NCBI GenBank assembly: GCA_903882935.1
Contig: CAIRZB010000001.1
Location: 158,750-222,749 of the forward strand
Length of the DNA: 64,000 nucleotides
Source: an uncultured Parafilimonas sp.
Lineage (GTDB): Bacteria > Bacteroidota > Bacteroidia > Chitinophagales > Chitinophagaceae
Reading direction: 5' to 3'
The notes under the pieces are model-generated. The model was not told the origin of the DNA. It ran no database searches and was given only the letters and a program-made list of their open reading frames with translations. Numbering within the stretch: position 1 is the first letter of the stretch; the number at the start of each line of letters is the position of its first letter. Made by a program: the position numbers and the translations under genes. Positions 18,147 through 24,721 of this stretch are shown in pieces.

Positions 18147-18671
18147 CTACATGCCCATCAAGTCGCTCCGTTGTTGCTTTATTATTCGCATCATTAGCCC
18201 ATAATCAAGGTGCTTGGCCAGTGCGTTTACCGCCTGGGCAATTCTTTTGGTTTTGGTTTCATCTGTTTTGGCACTGGTTATCCATTTGGTAAAGTAAAGC
18301 TGGTGGCTTTGTGCAAGGCTGTTAAAATAGGCCAATGCGGCGGGTTCATATTCCAAGCATTCCATCATTTCTGCCGGCGGCTGTATGGCGGTTTCGTCAA
18401 GCTCAATTTTCACCAACACCTTATCCCCCTTGCGTTTTTTAAGCCCTTTGCGCATAGTGGCATTTATGGCCATAATATAATCGCCTTTGCCCATGGGTAT
18501 CAATGCTACTTGTTTAATTGCGTAGCTGTCAAGCCAGCCCTTTACACGAAAGCTTTTTTTATTGCCCGGCTTTACTTGTGCCGCAATTTCGGCACACACG
18601 TTAATGTACGTCCAGCCGGTTTTTTCGCCTTGTTCGGCAAATTGTAGCAGGGTTGTGGTAAACTGCACCAT
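18147..18671 (-). CDS. YdeI/OmpD-associated family protein with DUF1905 domain
   Basis: The 174-residue cytosolic protein has an N-terminal DUF1905 beta-barrel-like domain (GWTYINVCAEIAAQV, KSFRVKGWLDSYAIKQVALIPMGKGDYIMAINATMRKGLKKRKGDKVLVKIELD). Its C-terminal helical YdeI domain has the usual repeat of AYFNSL...HQLYFTKWITSAKTDETKTKRIAQAVNALAK. The family is sometimes called bacteriocin-protection protein by similarity to YdeI, but its biochemical role is unknown. The gene is convergent with the preceding hydrolase and has no obvious partner. Confidence 0.85.
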   Translation of the reverse strand: MVQFTTTLLQFAEQGEKTGWTYINVCAEIAAQVKPGNKKSFRVKGWLDSYAIKQVALIPMGKGDYIMAINATMRKGLKKRKGDKVLVKIELDETAIQPPAEMMECLEYEPAALAYFNSLAQSHQLYFTKWITSAKTDETKTKRIAQAVNALAKHLDYGLMMRIIKQQRSDLMGM

Positions 18672-18750
18672 GTGGTAAAAATAAAATAATTTTTAAAGGC
18701 ATGCCCGTTATTTAGTTTACCTGGTTTGGTATATTAGCCAAGCCGCAACT

Positions 18751-19944
18751 TTACAACTTAAGCCGCAATTTGGCTTTGTTTAGCAAAATGGCAACGCCCA
18801 TTACCGCAACCGCAAAAAAGGCTGCCCATGCAATACCGCCCCAGCCCCTGTCAACACTTTCGGGTATTAAGCTTATGCCAAACAGGGTAGTGATGTAATA
18901 AATAAAATCTGGTATTATGTAGGTAAGCAACGGGTTATTGGCTGCCGGTTTAAAAAAACTTGTCCAAGCCTTTATTTGCTTAACATCTATCAGCCAATAT
19001 AAAAACGCAAAAATTAAGGTACAGCATCCCGCACTGTACATGCACCAAGTTGGCGTGGCATATATTTTTGATATTTTGTAATACGGCCTAAGCAAATACC
19101 CAACAGTAAATAGCACGGCGGCAAAGCTGATGGCTTGTAAAAAACGTTTTGGTAGCTTAACAGGCTTTGATTCGTCAAAAAATACCAAGCTGGCCACCAT
19201 GCCGCATAACACTATGCTGGCATGGGCCAAATTACCGGCTTGCGCCGGTATAAATTGCAACCAGCCAGTTTGCTGCACCTGCGGCAGTTTTGCGGCTGCG
19301 TACCATGCAACGCAAATGGCCACAGCTGCTGCAAGCCCATATTTGTTGCCCCGGCACACCTGGTAAACAATGCATGCATACAGGTAAGCCCAGCCAATAA
19401 GCCCCAATATGCCCCACCAGCGCGGTGTTATATGCCCCCCTTGCTCATCTTTATACACAAAAGCCAATACCGCAAGCAAAATAAACCCAACGGCTTTTAA
19501 CGCGATAACAAGTTTTTTGCCAGCCTTGTAGTAAACCTTCCAAATAATAACCACTGCTGTTAAAAATAGCAAAGCCCAAAGGTTTATGTTAATGCCCATG
19601 GCAGCCTCGTCATACCCGCCCTCGGCATTTACCATAAAAAAGCCCAACACCAATAGGCCCAGTGTGCGGAACAGGATATGTTGTTGTAACTGTAAAAAAC
19701 TATCGCCCTTTGCCAGCCTGCTGTTAATGGCAAACGGTATTGACATGCCCACGATAAAAAGAAACGAAGGAAAAACCGCATCCACAAAAGTCATCCCGTC
19801 ATCGTTTGCATGCATATGCTTCATCCAGCCGGGTATGTCTTTGGCCCCGGCAAGCTCATTTACAAAAACCATCACCAGTATGGTTATGCCGCGCAAGGCA
19901 TCTATAGATAAAATTCGTTGTGTGCTAAGTTTGTTATATTGCAT
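18751..19944 (-). CDS. DUF5009 membrane protein, heparan-alpha-glucosaminide N-acetyltransferase-like
   Basis: This 397-residue integral membrane protein has about ten hydrophobic helices. The N-terminal signature RILSIDALRGITILVMVFVNELAG followed by TFVDAVFPSFLFIVGMSIPFAI is typical of the YeiB/HGSNAT (DUF1624/DUF5009) group. The human relative moves an acetyl group across the membrane onto terminal glucosamine. In Bacteroidota the proteins are thought to acylate sugars at the envelope, but the substrate is not proven. The catalytic histidine of HGSNAT cannot be placed with confidence here. It is divergent from the chitinase gene. A link through N-acetylglucosamine metabolism is possible but speculative. 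Confidence 0.82.
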   Translation of the reverse strand: MQYNKLSTQRILSIDALRGITILVMVFVNELAGAKDIPGWMKHMHANDDGMTFVDAVFPSFLFIVGMSIPFAINSRLAKGDSFLQLQQHILFRTLGLLVLGFFMVNAEGGYDEAAMGININLWALLFLTAVVIIWKVYYKAGKKLVIALKAVGFILLAVLAFVYKDEQGGHITPRWWGILGLIGWAYLYACIVYQVCRGNKYGLAAAVAICVAWYAAAKLPQVQQTGWLQFIPAQAGNLAHASIVLCGMVASLVFFDESKPVKLPKRFLQAISFAAVLFTVGYLLRPYYKISKIYATPTWCMYSAGCCTLIFAFLYWLIDVKQIKAWTSFFKPAANNPLLTYIIPDFIYYITTLFGISLIPESVDRGWGGIAWAAFFAVAVMGVAILLNKAKLRLKL

Positions 19945-20020
19945 TTGGGTGGTAATTTAAAACTGCTCTAACCGCCGCCGCTTGATGGCGACGTGGCCAC
20001 TAAAGAAAAATTAAATATAT

Positions 20021-21187
20021 ATGAATTTAGCACGCGCCCTCAACCTAAAGGCACTAGTTTTTGCCACAGCAATCATTTTTGTTTGTGCCTACACCCCAAA
20101 ACATGGGCAGCCTAGTAAAAACAAGGGGGCTAAGCAAGTGATTATGGGGTATGTGGGCGGTTACAGGGGGCTGATACGCACCGACTCCATCGACGTTGCG
20201 CGCTTAACCCATATAAACTATGCTTTTGTGGATATTAAGGACAACAGGGCATGGTTACATAATGGCAAGACTGACGAAGTGAATTTGAGGCGGCTTGCGG
20301 CGTTGAAAACGAAAAACCCAGCATTGAAAATATTGATTTCCGTGGGTGGTTGGACGTGGAGCAAGCATTTTTCAGATGCCGTGCTTACTGACACCGCTAC
20401 CAAAAATTTTGCAGAAAGTGCGGTAGCCATAGTGGCCAAATACGGCATTGACGGTGTGGATATTGACTGGGAGTACCCCGGCATGGAGGGTGATGGCAAT
20501 GTATACCGGCCGCAAGATAAAACCGGCTACACCAGGCTTTTTAAATACCTGCGGCAGGGGTTGGACAGCCTGGGCCAACTAACCCGGCAGCAATATTGTG
20601 TTACAACCGCCGTGGGTGCATCGCAGCAGTATATTGACCATACCGAGATGGGCAAAGTGCAGCAATACACAGACTTTATAAACTTGATGACCTACGACTT
20701 TACGGATGGCGATGATACCGTGGCGATACACCATACTAACCTTTATGCGCCGTTGGCTTACCCTGCTGGCAGGTTGCGGAGTGCAGACATTTGCACAAAA
20801 GAGTTTTTGGCTGCGGGTGTGCCCGCCGAAAAACTGGTGATGGGCATTGGCTTTTACGGCCATGCCATGCAGATGCGCAATGCCATGGGGCATGGGCTAA
20901 ACCAAAAAGCTGTTAAGGCCGTGCGGGTAGGCGGTTTTAGCTTTATACACGACAGCCTGGTGAACAAACGGGGCTATGTGCGGTATTGGGACAGTGCGGC
21001 ACATGCCCCCTACCTTTTTAACGAGGAAAGAAAAATATTTATCACCTACGACGACGAGCAGTCAGTAAAAGATAAATGTTTGTATACAACGCAGCACGGG
21101 TTGGGCGGTGTAATGTTTTGGGAGTATTTTGAAGACAAACGGGAATATTTGCTGAAGACGATAACGGAGAATTTGGCGTATAGATAA
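20021..21187 (+). CDS. GH18 chitinase-like glycoside hydrolase
   Basis: The 388-residue protein has a signal peptide or anchor (residues 1-25) and a TIM-barrel GH18 catalytic domain. Key motifs are the strand ILISVGGWTW (SxGG, about 107-111) and the catalytic DxxDxDxE sequence DGVDIDWEYP, with Glu151 as the acid. The later YDF (MTYDF) and KLVMGIGFYGHAM segments are characteristic of chitinases, and a C-terminal GVMFWEYFEDK supplies the substrate-stacking Trp. All expected catalytic residues are present. It should cleave beta-1,4-GlcNAc chains outside the cytoplasm by the substrate-assisted mechanism. No carbohydrate-binding module or type IX sorting domain is attached, so it is probably periplasmic or cell-bound. 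Confidence 0.92.
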   Translation: MNLARALNLKALVFATAIIFVCAYTPKHGQPSKNKGAKQVIMGYVGGYRGLIRTDSIDVARLTHINYAFVDIKDNRAWLHNGKTDEVNLRRLAALKTKNPALKILISVGGWTWSKHFSDAVLTDTATKNFAESAVAIVAKYGIDGVDIDWEYPGMEGDGNVYRPQDKTGYTRLFKYLRQGLDSLGQLTRQQYCVTTAVGASQQYIDHTEMGKVQQYTDFINLMTYDFTDGDDTVAIHHTNLYAPLAYPAGRLRSADICTKEFLAAGVPAEKLVMGIGFYGHAMQMRNAMGHGLNQKAVKAVRVGGFSFIHDSLVNKRGYVRYWDSAAHAPYLFNEERKIFITYDDEQSVKDKCLYTTQHGLGGVMFWEYFEDKREYLLKTITENLAYR

Positions 21188-21338
21188 TTGGCCTTATAGT
21201 TTTTACAATACGCAACAGTGGTTTTTTTATACGTAAACAGTTGATTTTAAATGCAACTAAATATAGCTTTTAAAATTACTTCTAATACAAGTTAACAAAA
21301 ACTTTACGAAACAGTGCGGTTTATTGGCTGTTTAGCCT

Positions 21339-21346
21339 TACCTTTG
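21339..21346 (+). promoter_or_regulatory. -7 box (TACCTTTG) upstream of the RRM gene
   Basis: TACCTTTG fits TAnnTTTG exactly. If used, it gives a 5' leader of about 130 bases before the RRM ATG at 21483, long enough for structured or temperature-responsive control. No -33 TTG is seen at the standard spacing. Confidence 0.55.
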
Positions 21347-21482
21347 CGCCGTATTAATGAGTTATACACAAAATTAAGTAAGTGAAGGATCTTATCTGCT
21401 ACACAAAATCTGCTAACGGGTTAGTTTTCATTACTCCAGTGTTTTTCTCAGAACATTTATCATTTTTATTAATTAGCAAAGC

Positions 21483-21812
21483 ATGAACATTTATGTTTCA
21501 AACTTAAGCTTCAACGTAGAAGACGAAGACTTAAGAGGATTTTTTGAAGAGTACGGCGAAATCAAATCAGCAAAAGTTATCACAGACAAATTCACGCAGA
21601 AAAGCCGTGGTTTTGGTTTTGTGGAAATGCTTGATGATGAAGCTGCACAAAAAGCCATTAAAGAATTGGACGGTGCCCAGGTTGAAGGCAGGGCTATCCG
21701 TGTAACTATTGCCAAGCCTAGGGAAGAAAAAAGTGGCCCTAGCAACGGCGGCGGTGCAAGGCGTTCATTTAGCAATAGCGGCAACGGCGGCGGCGGTGGA
21801 AGCAGGTGGTAG
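21483..21812 (+). CDS. RRM-domain RNA-binding protein (glycine-rich, cold-shock type)
   Basis: This 109-residue protein is one RNA-recognition motif followed by a Gly/Ser/Arg tail. RNP2 is IYVSNLS near the N-terminus and RNP1 is SRGFGFVEM near residues 41-49, with the aromatic residues that stack on bases. The tail (SNGGGARRSF...GNGGGGGSRW) is the disordered RGG-like region seen in cyanobacterial and Bacteroidota Rbp proteins. It binds single-stranded RNA and probably acts as a chaperone or post-transcriptional regulator; Bacteroidota commonly lack Hfq, and RRM proteins are thought to fill part of that role. Its upstream gap is nearly 300 bases, unusually long here, and a terminator follows. 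Confidence 0.93.
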   Translation: MNIYVSNLSFNVEDEDLRGFFEEYGEIKSAKVITDKFTQKSRGFGFVEMLDDEAAQKAIKELDGAQVEGRAIRVTIAKPREEKSGPSNGGGARRSFSNSGNGGGGGSRW

Positions 21813-21833
21813 TACTACCCGTTTAATCGTATT

Positions 21834-21870
21834 AAAAAAGGGAGTTCACTTATCATGGACTCTCTTTTTT
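21834..21870 (+). terminator. Terminator after the RRM gene
   Basis: AAAAAAGGGAGTTCA pairs, with two imperfect positions, with TGGACTCTCTTTTTT around a seven-base loop, 21 bases after the stop codon. Confidence 0.75.
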
Positions 21871-21986
21871 ATTTGCACCAACTCAGCGTTGATGAAGCAG
21901 AAGTATATGCTCGATTAGCATAATAACAATAATGGCCACTAAAACCCGGTCGTAAATGACAGCCCATCCCAATTGTAGGTAAGTGT

Positions 21987-22839
21987 TCACCTCCGTATTT
22001 TGAAACTGTCTCCCTCGGTTAATATGGCCATGGAAACGTTTTTCCAAGTAATTTGGCCCTTTCCATTAATCACCAATCCCTTCGGCTTACGCAGCAATAC
22101 CACCTGCCCTTCGCCGGTAACAGTTATTTTTTTGCCCTGCACTACAATGGCTGTTGATTCATCAATGCCAATGCACGGGTAGCTAGGGTATTTGGCCAAA
22201 GCCGATATAAGCCGGTTGTAACGGCTGCGTTTGATAAAATGCTGGTCTATGATTACGGAATCAATCAAGCCGAGTCCCTCCTGTATGTCAATATTGCCAT
22301 AAACTATTTTCTTAAAAGTCTCATGGTATACCGTGTCGCCAAGCAGCTCGTTGCCAGTAAGCATTTCATGGCTCATAACGGCGGCACCGGCACTGGTGCC
22401 GGCAACCGTAGCGCCTTGGTTATAGGCTGCATGAATGGCATCGTACACCGGTGTGTGCAGCACGGCCTTCATAAAACGAACTTGGTCGCCGCCAGTAATA
22501 AAAATTAATTTGGCGTGCTTGAGTGAATCTAGCCATACTTGGTCATGTGTTCTGTCTGCGGTAAAGTTTAGCTTGGCTATGGTGTTTGTACAAAGGCTTT
22601 TAATATCCTCATTAAAATAAAAAATACGAACTGTCTGGCTCTGCACTGCTCATAGGCAGTACCGCTACATAATCTTTTTTGCCCAGCTCCGCTGTACCCA
22701 GCAAAGTTTTCATCAATGCCACCGTTCGGTTGCCGCCGCCAATAATAAACAGCTTGCCTTTTGGGGCGGTATGTTTTGGCTGCGCATTTGTAGCCGCAAT
22801 GGCAGTTAACAAAACAGCTATTATAAGTCGGTATTTCAT
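21987..22839 (-). pseudogene. Cyanophycinase-like S51 peptidase, split by a one-base frameshift
   Basis: Two overlapping minus-strand frames together encode one protein of about 283 residues. The first, from the ATG at 22839, has a signal peptide (MKYRLIIAVLLTAIAATNAQ), the GKLFIIGGGNRTV strand and AVLPMSSAEPDSSYF. It then reads LF and stops at 22612. The second frame carries on with YFNEDIKSLCTN, IFITGGDQVRFMKAV, the nucleophile elbow VAGTSAGAAVMS and CIGIDESTAIVVQGK to 21987. The break is in a run of six Ts (A6 at 22619-22624 on the plus strand); five Ts would give an unbroken frame reading SSYFYFNEDIK. The family (Ser-His-Glu peptidase S51) cleaves Asp-Arg or beta-aspartyl peptides. The intact catalytic residues on both sides suggest either a very recent mutation or a sequence error. 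Confidence 0.85.
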
Positions 22840-23004
22840 GTGGGCAAGTTAGGGCATAATGCCAAATATTGGGCAAAAGTGAAAGCCCCGTTAATAAACC
22901 GGCCTACAAAATCACTTGGATGTCATTTTTTATTTAAGTTAACAAACCGAACTGTTTTTGGCACCGTAATTGAATACAATTTATTATTGAAAGGGGGAGT
23001 TTTT

Positions 23005-23250
23005 ATGAAAGACAATTTTACGATATCATGGAAGGGCAGTAGGGTGGTGGTTGACCTGGTGGAGACTAACAAAACACCCGTGTATGTTTTGCACATGCCA
23101 AAAACGAAGAAAGAAATCATCAGCCATATTGATGAAACCGGCGTTGAACACTGGCTTGAAAGAGGCAAGGGCGAGACGGACGATGCCAATAAAATTGGGG
23201 CATTAATTGAAATGGCCATGTACAAACATTACAACCATTGGGGTATTTAA
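23005..23250 (+). CDS. Small protein of unknown function
   Basis: The 81-residue product (MKDNFTISWKGSRVVVDLVETNK...) is mixed alpha/beta, with no signal peptide or membrane segment. The ATG at 23005 is supported by a rare good purine-rich ribosome-binding site, AAGGGGGAG, seven bases upstream. An earlier start at 22840 gives a basic, unconvincing N-terminus. The short C-terminal helix (ANKIGALIEMAMYKHYN) is amphipathic. I do not recognise the family. The stop codon overlaps that of the convergent DinB-like gene by four bases. Confidence 0.65.
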   Translation: MKDNFTISWKGSRVVVDLVETNKTPVYVLHMPKTKKEIISHIDETGVEHWLERGKGETDDANKIGALIEMAMYKHYNHWGI

Positions 23251-23771
23251 CCCAGTTGGTTTAATGCCTTTAGCATGCTTGCCGTTACCAGCAGTTGGCC
23301 TGTATGCCGCATGGTATGTTCCGCTGCATGAAAAAGCAACCCTAACACATTGGTGGGTATTTGTTTACGCCCAATGCCGCGCACATCTAAAATGGTAGAG
23401 GTGTCCGTTTGCCTTAGTTGGGTAATGGCATTTTCTATTTGCCCGTCAAGGGCCGCTAGTACATCATTCATCCCAATAAGTTCATCGTGTTTTCCCTCCA
23501 GGCTTAATGCCTGTAGCTGTAGCTGGCTTAAAGCCTCGCCTTTTGCGTAGGTAAAAAGCCTGTCTAACACGCCCGTTATGTGTTGTACATGAAAGGCAGG
23601 GCTGGCCAACCCGGCAGGCTGCTGCCAAAATAACGCACGGTCAAAATTGTTTAGTATGCTGTGTGCTTCTTCTTGGGCCTGTAACAATGCATGTGCCACC
23701 GGCTGCAACAGCGGGGCAATGCCGGGTATTGGCCCACGTTGCCAAACTTCAGGTTGTTGTGTTGTTGCCAT
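23247..23771 (-). CDS. DinB-like four-helix protein (DinB_2 superfamily)
   Basis: The 174-residue protein has the spaced histidines of the DinB/YfiT fold: H in FHVQHITGVLDRLFTYAKG and the pair in LGLLFHAAEHTMRHTGQLLVT. Together these form the metal site of this mycothiol/bacillithiol S-transferase-like superfamily. The four-helix bundle is suggested by LLQPVAHALLQAQEEAHSILNNF, GVLDRLF, LIGMNDVLAALDGQIENAITQL and the last His helix. Members are often thiol-dependent transferases or damage-inducible proteins of unknown substrate. This DinB is unrelated to DNA polymerase IV (also called DinB), which is encoded at 48011. Confidence 0.84.
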   Translation of the reverse strand: MATTQQPEVWQRGPIPGIAPLLQPVAHALLQAQEEAHSILNNFDRALFWQQPAGLASPAFHVQHITGVLDRLFTYAKGEALSQLQLQALSLEGKHDELIGMNDVLAALDGQIENAITQLRQTDTSTILDVRGIGRKQIPTNVLGLLFHAAEHTMRHTGQLLVTASMLKALNQLG

Positions 23772-23983
23772 ACATCATAATTTTTCTTTTCCAAAGTAAC
23801 GCTTTAATTGTGCTTAATATGTGCCTGGTGGTTCCGAAATGAGAAATTTCATATTGTTTTTTCACCAACATTTTGTAGCTTTATTTATTACCCTAAAAAA
23901 GTGTCAGTTCCCCTTTAAAACGCCCCTTTTCCTGCCATTAAATGGTTGGCGAAGGCATTTATAACAATATCAAAATTTTTTTT

Positions 23984-24235
23984 ATGACGAATGAAGCCAT
24001 CGCCAAATTTGTTGAAAGCACGGGTAAGGCGAAAGAGCATGTGAAGATTTCTTTTAAAAAGCGTGGTACCGTGGTGGGTTATTTTGTACAGAGCAAAGAC
24101 TATAACGACCTAAAATCGAAAAACTTTTGGCGCATAGTGATTGAACCACATATTGATGCGTGGAAAAAATCGAACGATATTAACCTTGCCAAAATTTTTA
24201 ATGGCATAGAAATTACCAGTTTAAAGGCCGTGTAA
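23984..24235 (+). CDS. Small protein of unknown function
   Basis: The 83-residue product starts MTNEAIAKFVESTGKAKEHVKISFKKRGTVV and ends with a helix-strand pair (DAWKKSNDINLAKIFNGIEITSL). It is Lys-rich, soluble and without a signal peptide. The central KKRGTVVGYFVQSKDYNDLKSKNFWRIV stretch suggests a small beta-barrel or SH3-like fold, but I do not recognise the family. The ATG at 23984 is preferred to a start at 23942 because the extra codons are hydrophobic without a clear signal. It stands alone. Confidence 0.6.
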   Translation: MTNEAIAKFVESTGKAKEHVKISFKKRGTVVGYFVQSKDYNDLKSKNFWRIVIEPHIDAWKKSNDINLAKIFNGIEITSLKAV

Positions 24236-24375
24236 CACTTCGCCACTGTGTCTGTCTTTTATTGTTCCTGCCAGCTAATAACGCAACTCTGCCGCAGCCA
24301 AGTTTTATAACTGGCCACTATTAGCTGAACATCCTATAAAAACAGCAAAGAATATTAGTTAATTTTTTACACAGT

Positions 24376-24403
24376 GCGGGTTAATTACCCGCCTGCTTTT
24401 TTA
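24376..24403 (+). terminator. Possible terminator
   Basis: GCGGGT and ACCCGC form a six-base-pair stem with a TAATT loop, followed after CTGC by six Ts. It lies 140 bases after the small gene at 23984, so it may end that transcript. Confidence 0.45.
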
Positions 24404-24506
24404 TGCCCGGCAGCCCAAACTTTTTTGTGTGCCATCGTGCCTTTGCCTGCACGGTATACTCAATTGCCTAAATAATTACAATTCATCTAATGGGGTATTA
24501 TCCGCC

Positions 24507-24586
24507 GTTGTTGTTTTTTTCACCAACCATTATTCTCAATCGGTTAGCCCTATAGCGATGGATACTTTGTTGGTGAAAAAAACAAC
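24507..24586. repeat. Long-loop inverted repeat (GTTGTTTTTTTCACCAAC arms)
   Basis: An 18-base perfect inverted repeat: left arm 24510-24527, right arm 24569-24586, loop of 41 bases. The right half reads ACTTTGTTGGTGAAAA, shared with the element at 47370-47444 (there on the opposite strand with one change). This marks a dispersed REP-like family rather than a simple terminator. Confidence 0.7.
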
Positions 24587-24657
24587 GTAGGTGAAATTCG
24601 GCGTTAATAGACGAGTTTATTATAAATTATTGCTTGCGGGGTAGCTGTTTTGCATAA

Positions 24658-24690
24658 CAAAAAAGCCCCCCGAAATATTCAGGGGGCTTT
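24658..24690 (-). terminator. Terminator after clpB
   Basis: AAAGCCCCC and GGGGGCTTT form a nine-base-pair stem. On the minus strand it is followed by a run of six Ts, about 30 bases after the clpB stop codon. Confidence 0.88.
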
Positions 24691-24721
24691 ATGGCAGTGC
24701 CAAAAGCACATTAACACTCGC

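Larger units (their letters stand above)
24236..24657. other. Non-coding region of about 420 bases with hairpins and repeats
   Basis: No gene was found. It holds a short inverted pair CAGCTAATA (24272-24280) and TATTAGCTG (24319-24327), related to the AGCTATTAGC repeats elsewhere. It also holds a possible terminator at 24376 and the long-loop inverted repeat at 24507. Confidence 0.55.

Noticed and set aside
22619..22624. Programmed ribosomal frameshift in the cyanophycinase-like gene
   Set aside because: There is no downstream pseudoknot or known slippery motif, and the family is not known to use frameshifting; mutation or sequence error is simpler.
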